64,000 bases of DNA from Flavobacterium marginilacus (GTDB lineage: Bacteria > Bacteroidota > Bacteroidia > Flavobacteriales > Flavobacteriaceae): the NCBI RefSeq assembly GCF_026870155.1, contig NZ_CP113975.1, positions 2,108,001 through 2,172,000 of the forward strand, read 5' to 3'. The translations under genes were made by a program, and so were the position numbers. Below the pieces are notes generated by a model. That model saw nothing but the letters and a program-made list of their open reading frames with translations. It did not search any database and was not told where the DNA came from. Below are positions 35,126 to 45,278 of this stretch, one piece after another. Within the stretch, counting starts at the first letter, position 1; every line of letters begins with the position of its first letter.

Positions 35126-37510
35126 CTAAAATCTCACCGCAGTTTGCAGTCTAAAATTAATAGGAGAACCTGGTGCAAAAATAAATTCATCTGCATCTGG
35201 ATTGTAATAACCGGAACTTACATATTTTTTGTTGGTTAAGTTATATAGATTGAATCCGATATTCCATTTTTTGTAGGTGTAAGAAACGGATGCGTCAAAA
35301 ATAGTATAGGTTGGTAGGTATTTGTTACCAAATTCGTCTCCCCATCCTGTATAGACGGCACTTCTTTTTCCCATATATTGCGAACCAAATCCAAATCCTA
35401 AACCATTAAAAACGCCTTCATTGATTTTGTATTTTATAAAACTATTAAAAGTTTGGTCAGGTGTTCCTCTATTTTCAATACCAATTAGATTGGGATTACT
35501 ATCTTTTGTAACTCTAGCATTTGTAAAAGAATAATTGGCATTAATAGATAGATTTTGAGTAATCTGTCCAACAATGTCAAACTCTACTCCTGTACTAGTT
35601 ACTTGTCCTGTTTGTAAATAGAAAGAATCGTGAATTGGATCAGAAATACCCACATCATTTTTCTTGATATTATAAAAAGAAGCGTTTAAAACGAGTTGCT
35701 TGTTTAGGAATAATCCTTTGATACCAAATTCGGTGTTGCTACCTGTTAGCGGTTTGAGTCGTCCTGCACCATAAACAGCACCACGTTGGGGCAGAAAACT
35801 TTCGTCATAAAGTCCGAAAAAAGATATTTTATCTGATAGCAAATATGTCAATCCAAATCTTGGTGTAAACTTGTTGGTTGCAATTTCATATTCGGGGTCT
35901 TCGGCTGTATTGTAGTCCTGTCCGGTAATCAATTTTGTATAGCGTCCTGCAAGGGTAATAATAAATTTTTCGGCTATTTTTAAGTGGTCTTGCACGTAGA
36001 TTGCTTGCCATTTGTTGGTGGACATCCAACTGCCAACATTATCTGCAGGGATGTATCTTAAACTATCTTTTGATACATAATACGTCGGATTATTGATAGA
36101 TAATTGCAATCTTTTTGCGTTACTGTAATCGCCTCCGTAGGTACTCCCTTCGGAACCACTTCCATAATCCAATCCAATTAGGACTTTGTGTTCCAATTTT
36201 TTCCCAGTATTGAATTTACCGTCCAAAAAGAGTTGCGTATTGAAGAGTTTTCCAAACCAGTCACTCTTTGAAACCGTTCTATAAATGGTGTCTTTGGTTG
36301 GGGAAAGGCTATTTACATACAAACTCATTCCGTCCCAATCGGTAGTCATATAGGCGGTTTGGGCATTCAGTTTCCAATTTTCGTTGATTTTATGTTGCAA
36401 ATGGGCTCTATTATACACGTCAGCTCCCAAGTAATTACCAACGTTGGGATCATTCATTGCCATATCTATTGGTAAGGCGAAGAATTTTTTATTGATGGTT
36501 ATTTGCTCAAAATTATTATGAGCCGTAACTGCCTTTACATAATTATGTTCAACAGTTAAACAGGTATTTTCATCAAATTCATATTTCAAAACAGGAGCAA
36601 TAAAAAAACGATTAAAATTTCCTAATTTATAAAACTGTGCACTTTGCTGGTATCCTGTATTAAAACGATAGGTTAGTTTTCCGTTTTTGGATAATTCTCC
36701 CCCTAAATCTAATGAAGCTCGCATCATATTAAAACTTCCAAGACCAAAGCTAACTTCGTTAATGCGAGTGTGAGTAGGTTGTTTGGTAACAGTATTAACT
36801 AAACCCCCTGGTTCAGAATTGGCAAGCATAAATCCAGCAGGCCCTTTTACAAACTCAATTCGTTCAATCATTGACGCATCTTCTTGGGCATTCCACCAAA
36901 TTGGCCCTCCAACACCGTTGCGATACGTACCATAAGTTGCATCTGTTCCTCTAATCAAAAGACTGGAATCTAAATCATTTCCGTAGGTTTTGGTAATACC
37001 ACTCACAGAGCGTATCATATCGTTTTTATTCAAAGCTCCATAATCCAGAATGGTTTGTCTTGTGGTAACCATAATATTTTGCGGAATCTCGATAAGCTCT
37101 GCATTAAGTCGCAGGGAAGAAGATACTTTTTCGGCTACATACTTTTTGTTACTTGTAATAACAACTTCGTTCAGTTGCTGTTCTGAAGACTTGAGTTGAA
37201 TGTTTAGGGTTACTGTATTTCCCTGTTCTATTGTTACCGTGCGTTTTTGAGATTCTTGTCCAACAAGTGTGGCAGTAAGCTGGTATGTACCATTGGCAAG
37301 GTTGCTTATTTCAAATTCGCCATTGCTGTCTGTAACAGTGTTTTTCTTGGTTTCTTTAATTTTTATACTAACGGGCGTTGCTGGTGTGCCTTCAGATGTT
37401 GTAATTGTGCCTTTTATAGTTCCCGTTTTTTGTTGGGCAGAAGCTATAATCCCAAAGAATGCGATTGTTACAAGTAATAAATATTTTGGTATTATTAATT
37501 TTGATTTCAT
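35126..37510 (-). CDS. TonB-dependent siderophore receptor
   Basis: A 794-residue outer-membrane receptor with signal peptide (ending ASAQQ), carboxypeptidase-like domain (~28-112), plug with IPQNIMVTTRQTILDYGA and ERIEFVKGPAGFMLANSEPGG, and a barrel ending in LQTAVRF. The plug start LNEVVITSN is the usual link from the regulatory domain. Its start is only 7 bp after the stop of the receptor at 37518, so the two receptors are translated from one transcript. Its ligand is probably a ferric siderophore; which one cannot be said. Confidence 0.9.
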   Translation of the reverse strand: MKSKLIIPKYLLLVTIAFFGIIASAQQKTGTIKGTITTSEGTPATPVSIKIKETKKNTVTDSNGEFEISNLANGTYQLTATLVGQESQKRTVTIEQGNTVTLNIQLKSSEQQLNEVVITSNKKYVAEKVSSSLRLNAELIEIPQNIMVTTRQTILDYGALNKNDMIRSVSGITKTYGNDLDSSLLIRGTDATYGTYRNGVGGPIWWNAQEDASMIERIEFVKGPAGFMLANSEPGGLVNTVTKQPTHTRINEVSFGLGSFNMMRASLDLGGELSKNGKLTYRFNTGYQQSAQFYKLGNFNRFFIAPVLKYEFDENTCLTVEHNYVKAVTAHNNFEQITINKKFFALPIDMAMNDPNVGNYLGADVYNRAHLQHKINENWKLNAQTAYMTTDWDGMSLYVNSLSPTKDTIYRTVSKSDWFGKLFNTQLFLDGKFNTGKKLEHKVLIGLDYGSGSEGSTYGGDYSNAKRLQLSINNPTYYVSKDSLRYIPADNVGSWMSTNKWQAIYVQDHLKIAEKFIITLAGRYTKLITGQDYNTAEDPEYEIATNKFTPRFGLTYLLSDKISFFGLYDESFLPQRGAVYGAGRLKPLTGSNTEFGIKGLFLNKQLVLNASFYNIKKNDVGISDPIHDSFYLQTGQVTSTGVEFDIVGQITQNLSINANYSFTNARVTKDSNPNLIGIENRGTPDQTFNSFIKYKINEGVFNGLGFGFGSQYMGKRSAVYTGWGDEFGNKYLPTYTIFDASVSYTYKKWNIGFNLYNLTNKKYVSSGYYNPDADEFIFAPGSPINFRLQTAVRF

Positions 37511-37517
37511 TATTTTT

Positions 37518-39878
37518 TTAAAATTTGAATGTTAAAGAAGCTTTAACGGTTCTTGGTGTTTGAGCATTTAAGTAATCTCCCCAATAAATTTCATTACTAA
37601 GATTATCAGCTTTTATAGCAATTCTATATTTTGATTGTTCGTAAAATAATGAAGCATTTAAAGTGTGAACACTAGAAATAGTTACTAAATTATCTGAACT
37701 CAAAAAGCTATCGCCTCTATAATTTCCTCCAAAACCTAATCCTAGTCCTTTAGTATTTCCTTGTTTAAGAGTATAACTCAACCAATAATTTAATGTTGAT
37801 TTAGGCGTGTATGCCACGTGATTTCCTGCATCGCTACCATTCAAGAATTTGGCATCAAGATTTGCGTAGCCTAACATAATATCAAGACCAGTAATTGGAT
37901 TTGCAAATAATTCTAATTCAAACCCTTTATTAGCTTGCGTTCCGTCTTGCAAACTGTATAATTGATTATTAGGATCTATTCTTAATCGATTATCTACTTT
38001 TATATCAAAGTAACTAGCCATTAAGGTTAATTTGTCTTGGAATAAACTTGATTTTATACCCAATTCCCATTGAGTTGCTTTTTCTGGATCTGCTTTTTCT
38101 AAAATGCCATTTCCTGTACCATCATCTTTAAGGTAAGTATTTAGATTTTTTGTACCTCCCATATAGTTCCCGAATAAAGAAAGCTGATTTGGAATAACTT
38201 CATATACTAATCCAAATTTTGGAGTCCAAGCACCTTGGTTATATGTGTATTCAGGATCATTGGTATTGATTAATGTCGCACTTGGACTTTCTGTTTTAAA
38301 ATATTCATAGCGCAAACTGATCATTAAATGTAAACTTGGTGTAAAGTCAATAACATTTGAGAAATAAACACTATATCTGTCTGATATTTCATTTCCTGAC
38401 CAAGGGGAACTAGTTGCTAAAACCGTATCAAATTTTTCTTTTGTAATGTATGGTGCTACCTCATTATAATTAAAAGTATCATAGCTTGCACTACCTCCTG
38501 CATAAAGACCTCTTTCGCCTAAGTAATCCAATCCTACAAGTAAGCGATTACGTAGTTTTCCAATTTTAAAATCACCATTAAAGTACTGTTGAATATTTGT
38601 ATAGTCATAATCGTAATGTGCATAACCAACGGAACGATCTACTGTTTGATTAGTGATATCAATTGTTGTATCAGTATAATTTGGGGCATATAAACTATAA
38701 GAATAGGCATAAGATGTGGTTGAAATCCAGCTATCATTTATTTTATAGATAGCATCTACGGAAAATATGGTAGATTGTTTTTCATACGGAATTTCGTTTG
38801 TAATAAACGATGATTTATGAATAGCATTTAACTGGTCAACATTTGTTATCCCATTAGCACTCAAATAAGATCTTTTAACACCGTTAATTTTAAATAAGTC
38901 GGCTTCTATAATAAATTTTAAACGGTCACTGGCATTATAAATAAAGGAAGGAGCTATAAAAAAGCTTTCGGCTCTACCATAATCTTGAAAACTTTTTTCG
39001 GATCTATAAGCTGTATTGACCCGAGCTAATAAAGTTGAATCTTTAGTTAGAGGACTATTAATGTCTGCTGTAAAACGATTGTAGGCATTGCTCCCTGAAA
39101 TTAAACTAATATTGCCCCCAAAGTGGTCGTAAGGTTTTTTTGTAGTTCGGTTCACAACACCTCCATAATTAGCACGACCGTGTCCACCAAATAAAGTTCC
39201 TGATGGCCCTTTAATGGCTTCTATGGTTTCAATATTAGCCATATCATTTTCTGTCCAGTTACCAAGCATTTTTCCGTTTCTAAAAAAAGCCTGTTCATCA
39301 AAACCCCTCAGATAAGAATAGGATCTAACTCCAGGTTCTGATCCTCCAGAAACTACTCCGGCAGCACTTTTCAGCGCATCATCAAAATTAGTGATTACTT
39401 GTTGTTCTATTATTTTTGAATTGATTACAGAATATACTTGCGGATTTTCTAAATTCCTGAGTGGCATTCGTGCTACAAAAACACTTTCTTTTGAAGCTAT
39501 TCTCTTTTTGTTACTTGTTACAACAACTTCTTTTAATTCTTTGTCAGAAATTTTTAATTGTAAATTAAGAGTGGTCGTTTCATTTTCTGTAACAATTACT
39601 TCTTGTTGTGTTGTTTCGTAACCTGTTAATGAAACTTGTAAAGTATAAATATTTGGTTTTATTCTGTTAAATTCAAAAGTTCCATCTTCATTAGAAACTG
39701 TACCGTATTTTGAATTTTTAAGAATGATGTTGACACCGACAGCTAATTCTCCGTCTGAGGTGGTTATTTTTCCTTTTAGCTTTCCATTATTTTGTTGGGC
39801 AAAAAGACTAATAGTTGATAAGAGGAAAATACAGATTATGAAAATAAAATGTTGTATTAGGTGTTTAAAAGTGTTCAT
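37518..39878 (-). CDS. TonB-dependent siderophore receptor
   Basis: A 786-residue receptor, first gene of a leftward four-gene operon. A signal peptide ends near SLFAQQ; a carboxypeptidase-like domain (~30-115), NPQVYSVINSKI in the plug, IETIEAIKGPSGTLFGGHGR and a terminal SLTFKF follow. The barrel sequence is similar to the receptors at 26127 and 42771, so they are paralogues. A candidate Fur-type palindrome lies 32 bp upstream of the start. Confidence 0.9.
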   Translation of the reverse strand: MNTFKHLIQHFIFIICIFLLSTISLFAQQNNGKLKGKITTSDGELAVGVNIILKNSKYGTVSNEDGTFEFNRIKPNIYTLQVSLTGYETTQQEVIVTENETTTLNLQLKISDKELKEVVVTSNKKRIASKESVFVARMPLRNLENPQVYSVINSKIIEQQVITNFDDALKSAAGVVSGGSEPGVRSYSYLRGFDEQAFFRNGKMLGNWTENDMANIETIEAIKGPSGTLFGGHGRANYGGVVNRTTKKPYDHFGGNISLISGSNAYNRFTADINSPLTKDSTLLARVNTAYRSEKSFQDYGRAESFFIAPSFIYNASDRLKFIIEADLFKINGVKRSYLSANGITNVDQLNAIHKSSFITNEIPYEKQSTIFSVDAIYKINDSWISTTSYAYSYSLYAPNYTDTTIDITNQTVDRSVGYAHYDYDYTNIQQYFNGDFKIGKLRNRLLVGLDYLGERGLYAGGSASYDTFNYNEVAPYITKEKFDTVLATSSPWSGNEISDRYSVYFSNVIDFTPSLHLMISLRYEYFKTESPSATLINTNDPEYTYNQGAWTPKFGLVYEVIPNQLSLFGNYMGGTKNLNTYLKDDGTGNGILEKADPEKATQWELGIKSSLFQDKLTLMASYFDIKVDNRLRIDPNNQLYSLQDGTQANKGFELELFANPITGLDIMLGYANLDAKFLNGSDAGNHVAYTPKSTLNYWLSYTLKQGNTKGLGLGFGGNYRGDSFLSSDNLVTISSVHTLNASLFYEQSKYRIAIKADNLSNEIYWGDYLNAQTPRTVKASLTFKF

Positions 39879-39910
39879 TATTATATATTTGATTAAACTT
39901 TGTTTTTATT

Positions 39911-39991
39911 TATTCTAAATAAGAATAGTACAAATATAAATATTAAGATATGTTTAACTAAATGTTATTTAGAATATTTTTAAATAACATT
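39911..39991. promoter_or_regulatory. Two AT-rich palindromes upstream of a receptor operon
   Basis: TATTCT-AAATA-AGAATA (39911-39927) lies 32 bp before the receptor start. A second repeat, AATGTTATTTA with TAAATAACATT after a 9-nt gap, lies at 39961-39991. The first shares TATTCTTATTTAGA on the opposite strand with the leader of the receptor at 45167, and is a likely iron-repressor site. Confidence 0.45.
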
Positions 39992-40129
39992 AACTTTTAT
40001 AGAATTAATTTTATTTTAAGTTTATGCTATTTTATTGAAAAATAAATTCACTTTTTTTTATGAATAGTAAAATTTTATCATCGATTTGACTACTCTATCG
40101 ATAACAAAACAAATAATTTTAAAGAAAAT

Positions 40130-40288
40130 ATGGATACTAATGACGATTTAAAGCAATTAGCCTTACAATTGCGGGAGACAAAGGGAACAGCAGGAATTAG
40201 AATCGGAGAATTGATGAATGAAACCAACATCAAAATGACTTTGCGTATTATTGATCATAGTAAAAATTTAATGGCATCTCCTTTATAG
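40130..40288 (+). pseudogene. N-terminal fragment of a class I SAM methyltransferase
   Basis: A 52-codon frame reads LKQLALQLRETKGTAGIRI then LMNETNIKMTLRIIDH. This resembles the start of Bacteroidota SAM-dependent methyltransferases (LAAQL, then MNETNI with a following Asn or Thr); the SAM-binding glycine motif that should come next is missing and the frame stops at SPL. It was too short to be reported by a 60-residue cut-off. It is likely the relic of a deleted gene. Confidence 0.5.
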
Positions 40289-40328
40289 GGTTGAAAACTA
40301 GGGGGATACTTTAGAAGATAATTCCGGA

Positions 40329-41510
40329 TCACTTATTTAAGTTTTTCAAAAGCGTAGTTGCTTTTTTGTTATCGGGAGCCAGCTGCAATGCTTTTTCATA
40401 AAAAAGTTGGGCTTGAATTTTGTTTTCTTTTTTTTCAGAGCATTGTCCTAAACGTAGAAACACGTTACTGCTATTAGAATAGTACATTTTTGCCATTTCA
40501 AAAAAAGCAAGAGCCGATTCAGGTTTTTCTCTTTCTAAACAAAAGTTACCCATCCAATCCAAATAGCTTTCTGAAGGAAGAAATACATAGCCAGTTGTTT
40601 TAGAAAGTTTATGATACTGCTGTGCTACTAAAGATGGATTCTCTACCGCTTCTTTTACTTGTACTAAATGATCTTTGAAAATAAATCGCAAGCCATCATA
40701 TTCTGCTGGAATAGGAATAGTTCCATGGTCTTCATTTTCATAGTATTTAAATGCCCATCGCAGGTTTCTTGGAGTTTTAGATCCTAATAATTTTTCAAAT
40801 TTTCGAATACCTCTTGCCATATCAGTCGTAGTGTCCTGCGGAATTTTTATTTTATTGGCCATAGCCAAATAAATACTGCGGTTGTCGAAATCTTTGTTTT
40901 TGAAAATGGAATCAGCCTTTTTAATCATAATTTCATTATCCCACCAAAGACTCGGATCAATAATCGTATAGGCATTAAACAATTTAGTATGATGCAGTAA
41001 AATATTTACAGCTGTCAATCCGCCAAAGGAATGTCCGTTCAGGATATTATAGCCAGAAGTTCTGTAATGCGAATCAATGTAAGGACGCAATTCGGTTTCT
41101 AAAAAAGAAATAAAGTTTTTGTTGCCTCCGCTTTGCTTGAAGATTTTTTTGTTTTTATCATAAAAAGCATCCCGATTGCTTTCTGTGGGAGTTAAATCCA
41201 GAGTACGATTAGTATTGGTAATTCCTACGACAATCATCTGCGGAATCATTGCATAAGGTCCTTTGGCTAATGAATGCTGGATTCCAGTATAGGAATGGAA
41301 ATTGTTTTCGGCATCCAATAAATAAACGACAGGATATTTGGCTGGAGCAAATTTTTTATTGTCGTAATCGGGCGGAAGATAGATCCAAAAGTTGCGTTCT
41401 TCGTTCAAAGCTTTTGAAAAAACATGATGTTTACTTCCGATGGTTATACTGTCCTGCGAAAAGGAGTTGGTTAAATAAAAGCAAAGCAGGAGTAGAAATA
41501 TTTTTTTCAT
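40329..41510 (-). CDS. Exported esterase (alpha/beta-hydrolase, IroE/Fes-like) with C-terminal TPR
   Basis: A 393-residue protein with a signal peptide (ending NSFSQD). The esterase-D-type hydrolase domain has PVVYLLDAENN, MIVVGITNTNRTLDLTPT and Ser161 in LNGHSFGGL; His in the DHGTIPIP region is the likely third triad member. Residues ~300-393 carry about two TPR-like repeats. Related enzymes cleave siderophore esters to free iron. It is the last gene of a leftward operon behind a PepSY gene and a receptor. The substrate is inferred from that context. Confidence 0.82.
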   Translation of the reverse strand: MKKIFLLLLCFYLTNSFSQDSITIGSKHHVFSKALNEERNFWIYLPPDYDNKKFAPAKYPVVYLLDAENNFHSYTGIQHSLAKGPYAMIPQMIVVGITNTNRTLDLTPTESNRDAFYDKNKKIFKQSGGNKNFISFLETELRPYIDSHYRTSGYNILNGHSFGGLTAVNILLHHTKLFNAYTIIDPSLWWDNEIMIKKADSIFKNKDFDNRSIYLAMANKIKIPQDTTTDMARGIRKFEKLLGSKTPRNLRWAFKYYENEDHGTIPIPAEYDGLRFIFKDHLVQVKEAVENPSLVAQQYHKLSKTTGYVFLPSESYLDWMGNFCLEREKPESALAFFEMAKMYYSNSSNVFLRLGQCSEKKENKIQAQLFYEKALQLAPDNKKATTLLKNLNK

Positions 41511-41515
41511 ATTTT

Positions 41516-42688
41516 TTAAGTTAATGGCCCGTTTTTCTTTTTATTATTTCGTCCGTACCATATTATAAAACCAGTGACAGGCAAAGCGGTGCAAATAAGT
41601 CCCACCAACAAAGTCAATGTTTTTCCAATCCAGCCTGCCCAAAAGCCAATGTGCAGGTTCATGGTCCAATCATCAATTGCAAGACCGTTCATCACATTTA
41701 CAGGGATCTCCATTTCTTGTCCCGTGTAGCGGTTGATAGCAAAAGTTTTTCCGTTTTCGACTCCTTTTAATCCAATATCTTCGGCTGCAACGGCAAATAT
41801 TGCAGTGATGCTATCCTTTGAGGCAACGGATAGTTTTACTTGTTCAATAGTTTTATCTTTAGCAAATAATTTTTCTATGATAGGGCTTAGCGGTGCATAA
41901 GTTTTGGTATTGTCGTATTCCGGTTTCATGTCGCGCAGTTTTGAATACGATTTAGGAGCTCCTCCAAATATTTTGTGAGCTGCAGCACCTAGCGGCTTGT
42001 TGACAATAATTAATCCAGTAATGGTTATCAGTAATGCAGGCAGTAAATTATAAAAGCCTGGAACATTGTGTAAATCATAATTCAGTCTTTTAAAACTGGC
42101 GCTGGTTTTAATGGTAAAGCTTTGTTTTTTTGTAGAACTATTCCATTTCTTTGGCCACCATAAAATAAGACCAGTAATTAGTTCTATTAAGAATATCCAC
42201 ACAGAAATCTCTACGATTAAGTTTCCTGTTTTTCCAAAAGGCATTTCACCGCTGTGTACGTGTGCCACGATATAGAAAAAATCATAGGCTTTGCCTGAAT
42301 ACAAAACGATTCCCGTATAAGGGTCAATCCATGAAAACTGCAAATCTCTGTCTTTGGTCGAAGAGGCTAACTTAATGGTGCGTTCAGGATCCCTGTAGTT
42401 GATATAATAACTTGCTTTTCTGTCAGGAAATTGCTGTTTGAAAGATTTTAGAATTTCTTCCGGAGTGAGTTTTTTTTCTTTTACTTCCTCTACATATAAC
42501 GAATTGTAAGCCAATCCATCAATAATATCATCGCAGAAAATAAATAAAATACCAGAAAATGCAACAATAAACACGATTATTCCAGAACTTAATCCTAACC
42601 ATAAATGTAACCAATGGTTTAATTTGCTCCATTTGTTTTTTTGCTTCGCTTTTTTGGAGACTGCCGTTTTTTGAGGGTTCTTTGTCAT
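41516..42688 (-). CDS. PepSY-domain inner membrane protein (PiuB-like)
   Basis: A 390-residue relative of the PepSY protein at 32675. It has LNHWLHLWLGLSSGIIVFIV, HVHSGEMPFG, VWIFLIELITGLILWWPKKW, YDLHNVPGFYNLL and a final helix before WYGRNNKKK. It ends 5 bp before the esterase start and follows the receptor by 82 bp. It likely assists release or reduction of a ferric siderophore in the periplasm. Confidence 0.85.
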   Translation of the reverse strand: MTKNPQKTAVSKKAKQKNKWSKLNHWLHLWLGLSSGIIVFIVAFSGILFIFCDDIIDGLAYNSLYVEEVKEKKLTPEEILKSFKQQFPDRKASYYINYRDPERTIKLASSTKDRDLQFSWIDPYTGIVLYSGKAYDFFYIVAHVHSGEMPFGKTGNLIVEISVWIFLIELITGLILWWPKKWNSSTKKQSFTIKTSASFKRLNYDLHNVPGFYNLLPALLITITGLIIVNKPLGAAAHKIFGGAPKSYSKLRDMKPEYDNTKTYAPLSPIIEKLFAKDKTIEQVKLSVASKDSITAIFAVAAEDIGLKGVENGKTFAINRYTGQEMEIPVNVMNGLAIDDWTMNLHIGFWAGWIGKTLTLLVGLICTALPVTGFIIWYGRNNKKKNGPLT

Positions 42689-42707
42689 AAGGCATTAATA
42701 ATAAAAA

Positions 42708-42746
42708 CCAAGCTACCAATGGTTTTATTCATTGTTAGCCTGGAAA
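42708..42746 (-). terminator. Intercistronic hairpin between receptor and PepSY gene
   Basis: CCAAGCTACCAATGG and CATTGTTAGCCTGG form an imperfect stem of about 14 bp around a T-rich loop. It lies in the 82-bp gap on the transcribed strand and may give partial termination so that more receptor than PepSY is made. Confidence 0.45.
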
Positions 42747-42770
42747 AAAATAACTCAACTAATTTAAAAC

Positions 42771-45167
42771 CTAAAATTTGAAAGTAAGATTGGCTACCAA
42801 TTGTCTTGTAGGCATCATGTTTGCCCAATAATCAGCTGACCAATATTCTTTGTTTGCGATATTGTTTAGTTTCACTCCCAATCTGAATTTTGGTTTTTCG
42901 TAAAAAACAGTGGCATCCATTACGGTGTATCCATTTACGGTGAAAGTATTGGCATCATTCAGGTAGCTGTCGCTTTGGGTATTTCCACCAAAACCAAAAC
43001 CAAGTCCTTTTATTTTTCCGTCCAATATTTTATAACTCATCCAAAGGTTAGCAACATTAGCAGGAGTAGAATAAGGTCTTTTGCCTTCGATCGCTGCAGC
43101 AGCTTTGGTATATTCACTTTCATTATAGCCATATCCCAAAATAACATGGAAACCTCTAAATGGATTGGCAATCAAATCCGCTTCAAAACCTTTGCTTCTC
43201 TGTGTTGCATCTTGAACTGAAAATAAGCTGTTGTTTGGGTCTGTACGTAATTTGTCTTTAACTTCAATATCATAATAGCTTAAAGTTCCGTTCAGTTTTC
43301 CTCCTAATAATTCCACTTTTACTCCGCCTTCTAATTGATTGGCTTGTTCAGGTTTAAATTCAGTCTGCGGATTTTCGGCAGTCGCTCCTGGGGCAACGTT
43401 GGTGTAACCGTTCATATAATTTCCAAAAACGGAAACTTTATCTTTTACTACTTGATAAATCAAACCCATTTTTGGCGAAACGGTATTTTGATTGTAGTTG
43501 GTTATTTTGTTTTCGTAGTGATCAAAACGAACGCTTGCCATTGCAATTAATTGATCAGTAAAATTCACAACATCTGATACATAGGCACTCGTCGTTCTAA
43601 AATCCCTGTTGTTAGTGACTGTTGGAGCAGTCATTGCGGCAATCAGGGATTTGTATTTTTCTATATTGATAAATGCGGCAGTTCCATTTATGGTTAGAGC
43701 AGGATTTCCAGCGGCAACATCATAATTATTAATCAGCCATCTGTTATCATTAGTGCTTATGTAAGTGTAATCCAGACCTAGTAATAATCGGTGTTTGATA
43801 CTTCCTGTTTTCAGATTTCCTATAAAGTTCTGCTGTAATTGTGATGTTTTGAAAGTACTGTTAATGTTGTATAATCTTCTTTGTAAAGTCGTATTGCTAT
43901 TGGCCGCAGTATTAATCAGCAGGAATAAATAATTGGCTTTGTTGTCTGTAAATGAATTGGAGAAATTGGTTTGCGACACCCATTTGTCCGAAATCAAGTA
44001 AGCAGCTCTTGCATAAGCATTGGTGTTTTTGGCTTCAGACTGTAACTCATCTGTTGCATACGATTTTTTGAAATCAAAATGATAGTCATTGAAACTTTTT
44101 GCAGTTGGCGTTCCAGAACCCAAACCAATTGAAATTGAATTTCGGCTTCCGTTATACATCTCTAAATCGAAATCAAAAGTCAATTTATCGTTTGCCTTAA
44201 GTGTAAATGACGGTGCTATTATGAAGGTTTTGCTTTTGCCGTAATCCTGCCAAGTTTTTTGATTGTCCAATGCTGCGTTGATTCTAAAAAGCATTGTTTT
44301 GTCTTCGTTAATAGGTGTATTGTAATCTATGGTGGTACGGCTCAAAGCCCAGCTTCCTGTAGTATAGCTCACTTCGCCTTTGGCTGTTTCAAACGGTTTT
44401 TTGGTTACTCTGTTGATAAGGCCTCCATATGTGGTTAATGCCGATCCGAATAAAGTTCCAGATGGTCCTTTGATAACTTCAATACTTTCCAGATTTACTG
44501 GGTCGCTCATAGTAACCCAGTTGGTGTTCATTCCGTTACGAATGGATCCCGCAGCCGATGCGCCGCTGAAACCACGCATTCTCAAACTCAAACCTACACC
44601 GCCGGAACCGACACTTTGTACAACATTGCTCAAGCCAGGAGCCGAGTTTAGAGCACTTCTAAAATCAACTGCAATTTGTTCCTGGAAAAGTTCTTTGGGT
44701 ACAACGGTATAAACCTGTGGGTTTTCAAGATTGCTTATTGGCAGTCTTGCTACATATTCACTCTTCTTTTCGGCAAATTTCTTAGCTGCCGAAACTACAA
44801 CTACTTCGTTTAATTCTTTTAAGGAAGATTCGAGCTGAAAGTTAACTGCTGTTACTTCGTTTGTAGTTACAATAGCTTGTTTTGTAGATGACTGATGTCC
44901 CATCATGCTGATTTGTAATTGATAGGTTCCTGTTGGGACTTTATTAAAAGTAAAGTTACCGTTAGCATCTGTGACTGTTGATTTTTTTAGTTCAGATATA
45001 GTGATGTTAACAGCCTCTCCTACATGATCGTCAGATGTAGTTACTGTTCCGTTAATTGTTCCTGTATTTTGCTGTGCCAATGCTGTAGCACACAGAAAAA
45101 TAAATATAAATGTGATTTTAAAAGTGTTTATAAACACCTTTTTGGTCTTTGGTTTGATAGAAATCAT
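42771..45167 (-). CDS. TonB-dependent siderophore receptor
   Basis: A 798-residue receptor with signal sequence (ending CATALAQQ), carboxypeptidase-like domain (~33-118), plug NPQVYTVVPKELFQ, ESIEVIKGPSGTLFGSALTT and C-terminal ANLTFKF. It is first in a leftward operon with PepSY and esterase genes. An AraC regulator is divergently transcribed 111 bp away, and the leader contains TATTCTTATTTAGA at 45171, so both iron repression and AraC activation are plausible. Confidence 0.9.
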   Translation of the reverse strand: MISIKPKTKKVFINTFKITFIFIFLCATALAQQNTGTINGTVTTSDDHVGEAVNITISELKKSTVTDANGNFTFNKVPTGTYQLQISMMGHQSSTKQAIVTTNEVTAVNFQLESSLKELNEVVVVSAAKKFAEKKSEYVARLPISNLENPQVYTVVPKELFQEQIAVDFRSALNSAPGLSNVVQSVGSGGVGLSLRMRGFSGASAAGSIRNGMNTNWVTMSDPVNLESIEVIKGPSGTLFGSALTTYGGLINRVTKKPFETAKGEVSYTTGSWALSRTTIDYNTPINEDKTMLFRINAALDNQKTWQDYGKSKTFIIAPSFTLKANDKLTFDFDLEMYNGSRNSISIGLGSGTPTAKSFNDYHFDFKKSYATDELQSEAKNTNAYARAAYLISDKWVSQTNFSNSFTDNKANYLFLLINTAANSNTTLQRRLYNINSTFKTSQLQQNFIGNLKTGSIKHRLLLGLDYTYISTNDNRWLINNYDVAAGNPALTINGTAAFINIEKYKSLIAAMTAPTVTNNRDFRTTSAYVSDVVNFTDQLIAMASVRFDHYENKITNYNQNTVSPKMGLIYQVVKDKVSVFGNYMNGYTNVAPGATAENPQTEFKPEQANQLEGGVKVELLGGKLNGTLSYYDIEVKDKLRTDPNNSLFSVQDATQRSKGFEADLIANPFRGFHVILGYGYNESEYTKAAAAIEGKRPYSTPANVANLWMSYKILDGKIKGLGFGFGGNTQSDSYLNDANTFTVNGYTVMDATVFYEKPKFRLGVKLNNIANKEYWSADYWANMMPTRQLVANLTFKF

Positions 45168-45170
45168 TAC

Positions 45171-45190
45171 TATTCTTATTTAGATTTATT
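45171..45190. promoter_or_regulatory. Candidate Fur-type site in the receptor leader
   Basis: TATTCTTATTTAGATTTATT begins 4 bp before the receptor start codon. Its first 14 bases equal the reverse complement of the site at 39911-39927 upstream of another receptor operon. The right half is imperfect. Confidence 0.4.
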
Positions 45191-45278
45191 AAAAATTATT
45201 AATTTTACGCAAAAGTATTTGTATTTTAAATGGAACTACTAACGCAATCAGTATTAAAATAAACGCAAAACGGATTAT

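Larger units (their letters stand above)
39879..40329. other. Promoter region with methyltransferase remnant
   Basis: This 451-bp stretch between the leftward receptor operon and the end of the leftward esterase gene contains the receptor promoter with palindromes at 39911-39927 and 39961-39991, and a short plus-strand frame (40130-40288) matching the N-terminus of a methyltransferase. Nothing else is seen. Confidence 0.65.

Noticed and set aside
44380..44712. Plus-strand 110-codon frame within the receptor at 42771
   Set aside because: It is antisense to a well-supported plug domain.
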